From NCBI GenBank assembly GCA_032871835.1, contig CM065295.1:22826501-22890500 (forward strand): 64,000 nt of DNA. The letters run 5' to 3'. The stretch is from Dipteronia dyeriana. Taxonomy: Eukaryota; Streptophyta; Magnoliopsida; Sapindales; Sapindaceae. The first letter of the stretch is position 1. Each line of letters begins with the position of its first letter. The notes below the pieces were generated by a model. That model did not search any database, was not told where the DNA came from, and saw nothing but the letters and a program-made list of their open reading frames with translations. The position numbers and the translations under genes were made by a program. Shown here piece by piece: positions 10,798 through 22,149 of the stretch.

Positions 10798-11225
10798 CCA
10801 ACAGCTAAAAGCTCAATTTATGAGGTTCAAGATGGAACAGATACCTCGCCAACAGAGCCATTAAGCAGATGTCCTTGCCAAGATATTAGCTAATGAAGGC
10901 CAAGATTTGCCTAAGGGGGTATCTCTCCAGATTATCTCCTATCCTAGCATAACAAGCGGTAAGGATGTCAAACCAGTTGCTCATTTCCCGTGTTATATGG
11001 ATCCCGTAGTGTATTACCTCTAGGAAGAAAAGCTCCCAAGAGATCCCGATCAAGCTCGTAAGATCAAGAGGATCTCAGTTCGATTCTGTTTGATTGATGG
11101 GTACCTATACCGTAAAGGCAGGTCTTTACCGTTGTTCCGTTGCCACCACCCCGACGACGCTGCTTGGGCACTTAGAGAGGTTCACTCAGAGGACTGTGAA
11201 AACCATGCTGGGGGCAAAACACTGG
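10798..11225 (+). pseudogene. Gypsy-1 end of second RNase H and integrase N-terminus
   Basis: Reads VQQLKAQFMRFKMEQIPRQ and ADVLAKILANEGQDL (end of the RNase H), then RKIKRISVRFCLIDGYLYR and LREVHSEDCENHAGGKTL, the His part of the integrase HHCC zinc domain. The frame stops at the Gypsy-2 insertion after GGKTL and resumes at 16679 with AYQVLCMGYYWP. Confidence 0.85.
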
Positions 11226-11345
11226 TGTTAATAACCGTTTTTGGCAAGGGGTCAAAGTGAAAATTTTCACCCAATTGGTACCTTGTAAGACATGCATTCT
11301 GATACCAGGAAAGACTGGCATGCTACTACCTACCCTGAAGTACCA
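11226..11345 (+). repeat. Gypsy-2 5' LTR stub (120 bp)
   Basis: Matches the Gypsy-1 LTR start (TTTTTGGCAAGGGGTCAA; GACATGCATTCTGATACC) and ends at ...GAAGTACCA. The next base is aORF sequence (compare 19205). The break lies at the same LTR position as the Gypsy-1 stub. Confidence 0.83.
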
Positions 11346-14300
11346 ATTACTTGGTCAGTCACCTCCATAACAGTTGCCCAATTTACCACTTCTTCAATGG
11401 CAACCTGCTCTTTCACCACCCCCTTAGAGGTAGGGTGATCCTCTGTTTTTTTCATCAGGTCTGGTTGGAATAACAGGCAGGAATGAGACTTTTCCCTTAC
11501 CTGAGATGCAGTTTCAGTTGGGGACTTTGAGGAAAGATCTGCACCGGTATTACCCATTTCTAGCAGGAGAGATAAGATAGGCTGATGGTCATTATCATCG
11601 TCTTTACATTCATCAGCCCCAGTGAGAGGTGCTAGCCTTTTTAGTGGTGGCATCCACCATTTTTCTGGCCTTCTCCATGATCCGCTGCCTGTCCCATTTA
11701 TCTATGATATAAATGTCAAATGGAGGGAGTAAGGCTTGAGCAACCTGAATGGCAGTATATCACTAACCATCACCAAATGATGAGTTTACCTCGGACTTCA
11801 AGCCTGCCATCTTGGCCCACAGAGCTTGGTTTCTTCAAGTGACCTCTTAGTCTTATCCAAGAACTGATTAAGCTCTTTGTTGGTAGCCTACGATTGGGTG
11901 AGCTTCTTCCTGGCTCATTCGAGTTCTACCTTCATAGCCTCAACACCCCCCTGAGAGAAGTAACTTGATGGCTCTTGGCAACGTTGTACTTGAAGGCCTG
12001 TAAGTTACAATATAAATGTTAATTAATACACAGACATTAAACACACATATACAAGGTAATAAAGAGCAGGGTACTTTACCTCGACTAGGAGGGCTGAACT
12101 CTTAGTCATCAGCACGCCCACTGGCAAGGAAGTCATTGCCCCTAGTTCTTCATAAGAGCAAAAGAGTATAAACCGAGCCAGGACTTAATCATGGCCAGTA
12201 ATCCTCGGTCGAGATCAGAACTGATCACGATGAGCCACAACAACAATAATGGTAGTTGGATCAGTGCTTCTCCTTCTTCTGGTATGAGCAGTAGCTAGTG
12301 GAGGAGGGGGAACAGAAGCAGTATCAGTAGCGGCAGTAATAGAGGTAGTGATAGCAGTGGTAAAGGCAGTAACAGTTGCGGTAGCAACAGTAGTGGTGTG
12401 AAATCTTGACTAATCACCTTTCCCAACCTGGATGCAAACATGTTTATTCGGGATCCGGGTTGAGGGGAGGAAGAGTTAGGCACCCTTGGAACCCTGGTCG
12501 AGACAGTTGCATGACCATTCTGTCCAATTAGGGTAGAAGGATGATAGGTCCTAGTGGTCTGAATGGTGGGAGACTTTGGAGGAGTAGAATGGAGGGAAAT
12601 GACGGATCATCAGAAGTTGAATGCTCTCGCTGGACTGGTAAAGAAATTGCAGAAACTACAAGAAACAAGAAAGAGTTAGAATCAACCAAGATCAGTTGAA
12701 GATCATGAAGAAGAAGGAACAAAGGGTGCCATCTACTTGGGGAAGCAGTGGAGATGCGTAAGTAGCTTTCTACCTTGCCAACATCGAAATGGTCTGAGGT
12801 AAGATGCTGCAAGTTAACGAAGTTCCGATCAATAATGACCTTCAAAATCAAGCTTGAATCTTCATAAATGGTGGCCTTTTCCCAGACTGGCTTGCCACTG
12901 AACTGGGTCGGGACCCTATAATCAGTATCCCCAATATAAACAGAACTTCACCAGTCGCCACCTACCATGACCCATTCTTTATTCCAAGGGGGGTCCTTCT
13001 TCGGGGCACATAGTACCACTAAATTCAAACTATTTTTTACTGAGCATAGAATTGGCCCATTGGACTGGGAGCCATGCTAGCGACTAGGAAGACAAACCTC
13101 AACTCATCTGGTCTGTTCTCTATTGATGTCGTCCTTCTTGCACTGTTCTTTCCAAAGCACAAGGAAGTCTACCAGGTGTCTCTAAAATCCTGGTGTAAGT
13201 TGAATGGGGGCTAGTTGCAGAGCATGAAGTGCCCTGTAAAGGATCGGATGATAAGGCAGCCTGACTTCACTATCGAACACGGTAACATATATAGGGAACA
13301 CACCGGGGATAGAGGTGTAAACATCATACCCTCGGTGTGGTATGATATTGGTGATGCTTTCAGGGATCCTAAATTGATTCCTCAAATGCCTGATGATGGC
13401 CTCTGTGGCGGTTGAATCCGGGATGACATGGAAGTTGTAAGTGTAAGGACCTTGGTTTTATGATTAGCTTACTTCATGACAAACCACACCACATTGGGGA
13501 TGATTGTGTAATGAGTAGCTTAGGTCCTCATTGACAAGCTTCCAAGCATCTCCATGACTTTAAGAGAAAAAGGTATATTCACTTGACTTTACCTCTTGAA
13601 GAGTTTAGATGCACACACACATACACACTACACACACTCTCTCTCTCTCATGCATGTTTTGATTATCTTGCATGCTTGCTTATATGTCAATATGTGTGTC
13701 TTTTTGTCATAACTCTCGCTTAGGTATTTGATGCATTGAGTTTGCCCTTAGAAGAAGATTTTCCTTTTAACAGTGGTTTGGACCACTCCCGGTGCATTGC
13801 CTCCGCTGCGGTATGCACAACGGTGTTCTCCAGGCATTAGACGCTGCCTCTACCGCGGCATGTGCACGTTGCATGCACAACGGTCTCCCAAATAGAGGTT
13901 CCCAAGCATGTACCACGATCTAGACAGCTTTTAGTGCACGTGCCTATCTAGCGACCTAAGCAGCGGTAATGTCCAGCCGTGCCATGGACCACGGTCTGGA
14001 CACTTGCCTAGGCCGCGGTACGCACATCGGTCATGACGGGAATCAGTTGCCTTTCATCCAAAACAACGTCGTTTTGTCTAGGGCTTATATATATATGTTC
14101 TCTTCTTCTTCCTTGCCTCCTTAGAGCTCAAAGAACATATTTTTTTGGAGAGAGAGACCCTCTCTTAGAGAGAGAAAGCTTCAAGCTTTGTTTTTAACTC
14201 TCTTAACCCCAAACCTATCTTCATCTTGCATTTCAAGCATCTTTTAAATTGGTAAGTAGAACCTCTATTATTGTTCATTTATCGTTCTAGCTTACCAAGA

Positions 14301-15616
14301 CATGTCATTTATTGCTTAAATTATCATTTCTTCATATTAATTACATATTCATTGAAGTTATGACATGTTTGGAGTTTGTATTGTGATAGCTAGCATTTAG
14401 GTCATGTTGATTGCATTTGATGATTGCATTATTGACCAAGCCATGTTTACTGACAACTTATGTTGAAGTGGCTTTATTTGATAACTAGATTGTAATATTG
14501 CATATCCATATCTAGTTAAGTCTTTATGCATTGCATTTAGACATTATTGTTTATGCCTCATTGATTGCATTTATTGATTGTAAAATATTTCCCTTGATTA
14601 TATGTTGTGACAACTTGTGTTGGTTGGACTGTTATTGACAACTAGGTTGCTAGAATCCTTTTGCATCTAATTGAGTCCTTATGTATAGGCATGTAGGCAT
14701 TGTTTGATAACTAGGTTATTGTATTGCATTATCTACACCTAGTTAAGCATTGTATGTATGGTCTAACATATTTTGCATTGAGCATTCATTGATTGTTCAC
14801 TTAGACCATATACTCTTCATAGAGTCAAAGTCTTGTGGCTTCTAGGTGAAGTTGCACAAGCAAGTCAAGTCTTGCAACCAAGGGTAGGTTGGCAAGCAAT
14901 TGGTCGGGTATCCACTGTAAAAGGCCCGAGGGGTAGAGTAGGAGGTGCTCATGCCAAGAGTAGTGGATCGGGGGATATCACTAGAGATTGAACCAAGCGT
15001 GGTGAGTGGTAGTGGCCATAGCCTGAGGTTGTCGAGAGTGAGAGTCCGAGTATCACTTGAGGGTGTAACGTTTTACTCATATAGTGGATTTCTGCGATCG
15101 AGTGTGGCGCACTTAACAGCCTGTGGTTTTTCCCATTTGGAGGGTTTCCACGTATACATCTTGTGTTGTTTATAATTCTGCATTTTACACTTGATGTTTT
15201 ATGTTTGTTTTATTGGGTGAATTTTGAATATTGACTAATTAAGAAAAATTGGTAATTGACTTGATTAAAACCTTTTCACCCCTCTCTAGGTTTATAGACA
15301 TACACTTTATAGGGAACTTTCAGTATTGGAGAACAAGCGTCCCACCAGGAAATCTATACTCTGTACCAACTGGATCCTCACCAGTTCCAACCTCACCAGA
15401 CTCTTCACCTAAATCCCCTTTGATAATCCCCAGTGGGGCATCTGGGTTGTTCAAAAAACCGGTCCCGATGGCAATAGTTTGACTTGAGTGGCCGCACCGC
15501 AATTGAGTGACATCGCTTTCACCGCTGCCTTTTTCTCGAGCCCTATTCTTGTGAACGAGGATCAATGAGTCACCTTCCACGAGATGGTTTACGCTATCGT
15601 GATTGGAGGGAGACAT
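11346..15616 (-). pseudogene. Gypsy-2 antisense ORF (aORF), broken
   Basis: The minus-strand start Met at 15616 gives MSPSNHDSVNHLVEGDS, with SSQTIAIGTGFLNNPDAPLG after it. The frame is open through 15323, where LTR-Y interrupts. It resumes at 13439 with the core IPHRGYDVYTSIPGVFPIYV and SEVRLPYHPILYRALHALQL, then APIQLTPGF. That is the pattern of the plant 'putative gypsy type transposon' domain (PF04195-like). The part below 12900 is Ser/Thr-rich, low-complexity and coiled-coil-like, with frame breaks. Upstream of 15616 the same frame stays open 43 codons into the LTR. Function unknown; aORFs of this sort are reported in Tat-lineage elements. Confidence 0.75.
13442..15322 (+). repeat. LTR-Y copy 1: solo LTR in Gypsy-2 aORF
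   Basis: A 1,881-bp insertion begins TGTAAGGACC and ends GGAACTTTCA, between gtaag (13437-13441) and gtatt (15323-15327), an imperfect 5-bp duplication. Removing it restores the aORF. Its ends and several internal blocks (GTAGCTTAGG near the start; CCCATTTGGAGGGTTTCCAC and CACCCCTCTCTAGG near the end) match LTR-Y copy 2 at 20556-22149 in opposite orientation. It includes a GC-rich block (13790-14050) and a CT/GA-rich tract (14100-14190). No internal domain was found, so a solo LTR is the simplest reading. Confidence 0.72.
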
Positions 15617-15628
15617 GGTAATTCGATA

Positions 15629-16673
15629 GGGGGTCAAAGTGAAAATTTCCACCCAACTGGTACCTGGTAAGACATGCATTCTGATACCAGAAAGGGCTGA
15701 CATACCTACCCTGAAGTATCGGTCTCTACACCATTCAGGGATCAAGACTAGCCAGCAGCAAGGTAACTATTACTTAGTACCTCGACACCAATCCATGACC
15801 AGTCCATGATATCTCCTACCTTCTTCCTAGGGTACCTGAATACCTTTAGTCTGATATCCGGGGGCACCTCCTTCATCCCGGTACCTGAGTACCTCCATTC
15901 CACCTCGCTATCGGTTACCAGGTACAAGACATTCCAACCAGATAGGAAGAAAGCTAGCCGAAAAGCTCTAGAAAGAACAGTTAAACGCCACGCTACCAGA
16001 CTAGTACCCTGGGGTACCTCGCCGTTTGGTGTACAAAATTAAGGTTTCTTATCCAAGTTAAAGAGTTGAATTTTTCACCATTAAAGCGCTATAATATGAC
16101 CAGATTGGTCAACGGATTCACCATTTATTCAAATTTAAGCCAAAACGGAAACCTGTCGTAATCAACGAGAGTAATTCCTGCGTAATTTGATTCCACCATC
16201 AATGACAATAATTTTCGGTAACAAGGCCAATCAATTGGTCATAATTACAGGGGTTTGATTACTGATCGGGGGGATTAAATGGGGAAATTAGGATCCAGAT
16301 AGGGGAGAAACAAAAAAAAAGAGAAAAAGAGAAAAAAAGCAGCGTTTCTTCACTGTTTTTTTAGGACTTAGCCAGTTATCGACAAGAACTAGTTTGCCAT
16401 CTCTAACATTTTTTGAGGGAAAAAGAGAGAGAGAGAGATGGCCTCGTGAGATTAGACTTGTATCATTTTTTGTGTTCTTTGTACTCCATTGGAGACGTAT
16501 CTTCTATTTTGATTAATAAATAGTTCTTTATTAGCAATCTCATTTTCTTTTCCTCTCCCCTTAAACCCTTTCAAATATTCTTGGCATGAAGTACCTACAC
16601 CCCGCAACCTACCTAGGTAGGGGTAGAGGGTGTTAACTGATATTCCTTTCATAGAGTGAATTTTCGGTCAACA
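15629..16673 (+). repeat. Gypsy-2 3' LTR
   Basis: Matches the Gypsy-1 LTR from about base 24 onwards (GGGGTCAAAGTGAAAA) to the end GGTCAACA at 16673. The first ~23 bp and the polypurine tract are missing. An AATAAA-type signal (AATAAATAG) lies near 16514, followed by TTGTGT/TTCTT-rich sequence. Confidence 0.82.
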
Positions 16674-16678
16674 TATGG

Positions 16679-17690
16679 CTTACCAAGTGCTCTGTATGGG
16701 ATATTACTGGCCGACCTTGCACCATGACACAAGGATGTTTGCGCTGTCGTGTGTACCAGGTCAAAAGATAGCTAATCTGAACCATCTACCACCGGAATGA
16801 CTCTTCTCTATTAGTTCTTTATACCCCTTCGTCATCTAAGGAGTCGATTTGATCAGACCTCTCCCTACAGCTCCTGGTCAAGCCAAACACGCCATAGTAG
16901 TGGTTGACTACCTCACTCGGTGGGTTAATGCCGAACCCCTCTCCACGATATTAGAAGAGAACACCATTAAATTCATCAAGAAGAACGTGGTTTGTAGGTT
17001 CGGTACCTTGATGATCACTATCACTAACCTTGACGAGCAATTCGGCAATGCGAGGTTCAGAGAGTTATATGACTGTATAGGTATTGATCTCCGTTTTGCC
17101 TTTATAGCTCACCCGTAAACTAATGGTCTGGTAGAAGCTACGAATAAGACCATCAAGAAACTTCTGAAGAAGAAGTTGCAACAAAAAAAAGGGTAAATGG
17201 GTAGAGGAACTTCCTGATGTACTTTGGGCATACCTTTACCACCACAAGGACAGTGACCGGAGAAACCTCCTACTCCTTGGCTTTCGGGGTAGAAACGGTC
17301 CTACCAATCAAACATAAGTTCACCTCGTTCAGGGTTTAACATCTTAAACCAGAAAGCAACGAGGTCAAACTGAGGGCCAAACTAGAAGTCTTGGAAGAAA
17401 AACAAGATAGAGAGGCGAAAAGAGTTGCAGTCTACTAGAGTCGAATTGTGAGGTATTTCAATACGAAAATAAAAGCCCACAACTTCATGGGGGGGACCTG
17501 GTGCTCCGGAAGGTGACCCAGAACACCAGAAACCGGTTAAACATGGTATTAGCCCCGAACTGGGAAAACCCCTACCTATTAAAGGTAGTAGTCCAGACTA
17601 GAGCCTACAAGCTGAAAGACATGGATGGACGACCCGTCAACCACACTTGGAATACTGATCAACTGAAGAGATTCTACCTGTAAGAGGCTG
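16679..17690 (+). pseudogene. Gypsy-1 integrase, main part
   Basis: Continues from 11225: AYQVLCMGYYWP, then PYPFV-stop-GVDLI and PGQAKHAIVVVDYLTRW (catalytic Asp regions), then VCRFGTLMITI. The conserved Glu region reads GLVEATNKTIKKLLKKK. The C-terminal end reads NRLNMVLAPNWENPYLL and DMDGRPVNHTWNTDQLKRF, stopping at 17683. An in-frame stop at 17116, a frameshift near 17200 and others make it inactive. Integrase inserts element DNA into chromosomes. Confidence 0.87.
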
Positions 17691-17859
17691 GAACCACCAT
17701 ACCACACCAGAAACATTCGGATATGTACTGGTACTTGTACACCGAAAACATTTTGTAACTCCAGTTTATTATCAATAACGGTTCCATTTCTCTCTATCTA
17801 CGTTTGTCTCTTTTATTCTCCAAATGTTCGCCATGATCGCCATGAGCCAGGAAAAGCAA

Positions 17860-18245
17860 CATGGCTACCTAGATGCCTTGGCCGGGTATAACCCCCTGCC
17901 AAGAAGGGTTTAAGTGTAATAGCAAAGTTATCTGCTAGATCTCTAGACCGGGATGAATATCCTGATGCCTTTGGTCGGGCGACCCCCATGAAGGTTCTGT
18001 GAGTAAGTGCATAGTGTCCAGCCGTATCATAAGATCAGAACAACCAAATGGATTTCCTGATGCCTTGGTCGGGTTTCCACCCTAATAAGGATCTGAGTGT
18101 AAGTGCATAGTTGCCAGCAAGATCACGAGACCAGGACAGCCAAGAGGCCCTCTTGATGCCTTGGTTGGGAAATCACCCCCAGAAAGGATCATGAACGTAA
18201 GTGTATAGTTGTTTATCCTGATCACGCATGCCCAGATACCAGGTA
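17860..18245 (+). repeat. Gypsy-1 tandem array, about 99-bp unit
   Basis: About four diverged units are marked by GATGCCTTGGTCGGG-type and GAGTGTAAGTGCATAGTTGCC-type phrases, repeated roughly every 100 bp. The array sits between integrase and the aORF, exactly as in Gypsy-4 (57600-58170), whose units share the same phrases. Confidence 0.75.
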
Positions 18246-19110
18246 ATCCTTTGAGTAGGGATGTTAGGTACCTCGATTGTCCTAGAAAGAATAATCAGCT
18301 TTGATAAAGTCCCATAATGATCATTTTGAGTAAAACATAGGAAACCTGGTACTGATCACTTTTCACCCGATTTTTCTTCTTATCAATTTGTTAGTTTTCT
18401 TGTGTTGACATTAATACATAAGAGACTAGACGCAGAGATGGAAGATACCATACTCGTGGTACCATCTAGATATCAGGATACCACGTATGTAAGGATCTTT
18501 GATACCTAGGCTAGTGCAATTGGTTATTTCACCAAAGTCAAAAGATTCATGATACAGGATTTGATCATGCCATGAACGTGAAGCCATCTAGGTACCAATG
18601 AACCACGCACATAGTAATCCCATGAACCAAGATTTGTTGAAATTGTGTTTTCGCCTAAGTACCAGATCTTTCCGGACATGGATGTTTGTTATCATGATTC
18701 TCCCAGAAGGGTTAAACAGTGTTAATAAGGTCCCACGGAGATCAATTTGACATAGTACCTCGAATTGATACCAGTCACCTGACTTGATCGATTGCTTGTA
18801 CTTGATAAATTTTAATACATTTAGTATTACCTGTGATATTTGTTGAAGTCAGGTATATGTAGAGGACTACTTCCTAGATTAAGCTTTAGTCAGATTTAGA
18901 GTCAAGCAAGCTCAACTAGAATGGAAGACCAGAATGGAAGACAATCAGATAAAAAAAGGAGGAATTCTTACTCATCAAAGTAAGGGAGTCACATACTTGT
19001 AAAAAAAAAGATTTTTTTTTTAGATACAAAAAAATGACTTTGTAGATTCTTTCTTGATCAAGCAGGGTTCCCACCCTCCATTTTTGGGATACATACAAAG
19101 CTTACAACAC
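18246..19110. other. Gypsy-1 3' non-coding segment
   Basis: No coding frame. Two diverged copies of a block with GGTCCCA...GATCA and TACC...GATACCAGTCACC-like phrases (about 18310 and 18728) suggest an older, longer-period duplication. Bounded by the tandem array and the aORF C-terminus. Confidence 0.45.
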
Positions 19111-20555
19111 TGGATCATGGGTGATTCTCTTCATGGTTTTCCTCTGCCCCTTAACCCCTTCTGCAAGGTCAATACCAACACCTAGCAAAATAGGGAGCTC
19201 ACCAACTACTTGATCAATCACCTCCTTGATAGCTACCTGTTCCACCACCTCTTCAGTGGCAGCCTACTCTTCCACAACCCCCTAGAAGTAGGGTAATCCT
19301 CGGCTATTTCAGCAGGTCTGATTTGGAGTAACTGGCAAGATAAGGACTCTTTCCTCAACCTGGGATGCATATTCAGCTGGGGACTTTAAGGAAGGATCTA
19401 CATAGGTAGCTCACATGCCTGGCAGAAGAGATGAGATAGGTTGTTGATCTTCATCATCGTCTGCACCTTCATCAACCCCTGTAACTCGGGAGATGCTAGC
19501 CTCATCAGTGGTGAGAGCTGCCATCTTTTTGGCCCTCTCCATTATCCCCTACCTGTCCTAGTTATCTATGATGCGCATGTCGAATGGAGAGGGTAAGGCT
19601 TGAGCTACCTAGAAGGCATCATAGAAGTAACCGTCACCAAATGAGGCGTCTACCTCAGACTCTAAACCTGTCAACTTAGCCCGCAGAGCTTGGTTTCCAT
19701 CCTCTAATTCTCAGACCTTCTTCCTCACATTATCTCTCTCCAAAGCTCGGTGTTCTGACCAGATAGTCTTTATCTCATATGAACACTTATATCACTACGA
19801 GCTATATGGGCTTCTTCAAGAGACCTCTCAGCCTTGTCCAGGGTCTGGCTTAGATCATTGTTAGCTACCCGGGATTGGGTATGCTTCTTCCAGGCTTTTT
19901 TGAGTCCTGCCTTAGCAGCTTCAGCACGCCTCCTAAGAGAGGTAACCTAATGGCACATGGCAACATTATACTTGAAGATCTGCAAGTTACAACAGACATG
20001 TTAACTACCACCCAAGCACTAATCGCGCACATACGAGGCAAAAATGTGCAAGATACTTTATCTCGACTAGGAGTTTAGGAGGGCTGAACCCTTGGTCATC
20101 AACACGACCACTGGCATGGAAGTCATCGCCCTTAGTCCCTCACCAGGGCAAGAGAGTATAAACTGATCTAGGACTTCATCGTGGCCAATAATCCTAGGCC
20201 TGGATTGAGATTGATCACGACGAGCCACAACAACAATGGCCACAGCCGGATCAACACCTTCTCTTGCACTGGTAGGAGTAGCAGTAGGCGAGGGAGGGGG
20301 AACAACAGCAGTAACAGCAGTAGCAGAGGTAGAGGTAGTGGCTGCAGTAGTAAAGATAGTGGTAACAACAGAAGAAGCAGTGGGGGCGATGGAATCTTGA
20401 CCTGTCACCCTCACCAACCTGGATGCATATTCATCCATCATGGATCCGAGTCTAAAAGGGGAAAGAAGATGTCCCCTTGGCACCCTGATCGAGACAACTG
20501 TATGCTCGCCTTATCTAGCAGGGGTAGAATGAGGAGAGGTTCTAGCAGTCCAAGC

Positions 20556-22149
20556 TGAAACAAATATTATGGTGTGTATAATATTAATCTAGAGGGGGGG
20601 GGGGGGGTTAATAGATTTTAAATAAATTTACCCAATTTTCGTTAAAGGTCAAGTTGATAAAATTGGCCCTAGCTAGTTACAACAAAATCACAAGTGTAAA
20701 GATTACGGAAATATTAAAGACACTTGAGATATACGTGGAAACCCTCCAAATGGGAAAAACCACGGGTTGATGAGTGCGCCACATTAGAACCTCGAATCCA
20801 CTAATGGTAAAGGAATTACAACCTAATCCCGGTTTAAATCCACCACTACTACCTAATCCAGGTATAAGTGAACCTAGTCCATCTTGCTTGCGATTTAAGC
20901 TACCTACTCTCGGAAGCAACACAAGTCTTACTTCTCAATAAAGAGATAAAATATCCTATGTGAATATATGAGGATATTCAAAGAACAAACAAGGCTAGGA
21001 AACCTTATATGCTTATCTAGGATAATGAGATGACAATTAATGCAATCCTAGATATCATAGCTTCATAGGATTGTTTGATCTATGTTTTGCTAAGCTTTTT
21101 GAACATGTCATCACAACAATCTCTAATTTGTATTTAGAATATGTTCTAAGAGCATACAAATAATTAAAGAGATGGCTTAGCAAGCAAAACACTTAACTTG
21201 TAAGAAGATAATGAAGAACTTACCAAACAAGATGTGATGAAGCAAACCTATCCATAGATGCACTCTAAATGATTTTAGATGATGTAAGATGAAATTTTTA
21301 TGCACATGGGAATGCTTTGAGTGTTTAAAGATGAGTTATTGGAAGAGTTTTTCCTTTGAAATGTGTTTTAAGGAAAATATATGATATTCTAAACTCTTAC
21401 ATGACCTTAAAGCAAAGAGTTATATATATATATATATATATAAGATCCAAACAAAGTGAGGTCGTTTTGGAAAAAACGTTCCAGCTTCCTCTATGTGCGC
21501 TGGTGACGTGCGCTGGTGACGTGCGCTAGTCTAGTAGCGCACCACCAGCGCACAACCTAATTTATTTAATAGGCGCTGGATGAGTGGCGCAACCCAGTGG
21601 CGCAACACATGCGACAATCCACTGAAAAGTTGCGCTGGTGAGGCTGCGCTAGTCAAGTAGCGCACCACCAGCGCACTGCCCACTTTTTCAACTTTACGCG
21701 GGTGCAATGGGTCAGTGACTCATGACAAACGGCGTTCCACTGGAATGTTGCTCTGGTGAGGTGCGCTGGTCGAGTAGCTCACTACCAGTGCACAACCTAA
21801 TTTTTCAACACTCAAACACACATTTTCAACAAGTCCAAGAGTGATGAAGATGCATCCTATACTAATGCTTAACATGACATAAAACTTTAACTACAAGATG
21901 CAAATATATCAATCAAGAGTCATTTAAACCAAAATGCACACAAGTATAAACACTCAACATATATGAATAAGAATTATGCCTGAATTTGTGAGTGTGTGCA
22001 ACTATCTCTTCAAAGCAAGTAAGCACAAGAATTTTACCATTGGTGCTTCTCCTCTTGAGGTCTTGAGAGCCTAAGCTACCCTTACATAATACCCCAAAAA
22101 TTTGATTTGTTCACGAAATAAGCCAATCAATAAATGAGGACTTTACACG
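20556..22149 (-). repeat. LTR-Y copy 2: solo LTR in Gypsy-1 aORF
   Basis: A 1,594-bp insertion on the minus strand starts TGTAAAGTCC (22149) and ends ATTTGTTTCA (20556). The 5-bp duplication is nearly perfect: caagc at 20551-20555 and cgagc at 22150-22154. It shares start, end and internal blocks with LTR-Y copy 1. It contains a G14 run (20594-20607), an (AT)n run (21420-21442) and a GC-rich cluster (21480-21790) built from repeated GCGCTGGTG/CACCAGCGC phrases. Confidence 0.75.
21480..21800. repeat. Repeated GCGC-rich inverted motifs inside LTR-Y
   Basis: At least three blocks of about 130 bp combine TGCGCTGGTGA, GTCnAGTAGCGCACCACCAGCGCAC and ACCTAATTTttt-type phrases, giving local inverted repeats. 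The GC-rich block contrasts sharply with the AT-rich surroundings. Confidence 0.55.

Larger units (their letters stand above)
11226..16673 (+). mobile_element. Gypsy-2: pol-less Gypsy derivative nested in Gypsy-1
   Basis: Inserted inside the integrase zinc domain of Gypsy-1. The left end is a 120-bp LTR stub starting TGTTAATAACC. The right end is an LTR closing GGTCAACA (16673). Flanking pentamers are actgg and tatgg. There is no gag or pol: the stub joins straight to the C-terminal part of an antisense ORF (11346-15616, minus), followed by the 3' LTR. LTR-Y (13442-15322) interrupts the antisense ORF. It is a deletion derivative, so mobilisation would need proteins in trans. Confidence 0.85.

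Noticed and set aside
13600..14200. Gene promoter and 5' UTR (TATATATATA, CT-rich tract)
   Set aside because: Within LTR-Y; may be the LTR's own promoter, but no downstream cellular ORF exists.
20067..20483. 138-codon Thr/Ala/Val-rich minus-strand frame considered as a separate gene
   Set aside because: Same strand and position as the low-complexity part of the aORF; treated as part of that ORF.
20181..20558. 125-codon Ser/Arg/Gly-rich frame on the plus strand
   Set aside because: Reverse complement of the low-complexity Ser/Thr/Ala segment of the Gypsy-1 aORF; its composition is a by-product of the repeated codons.
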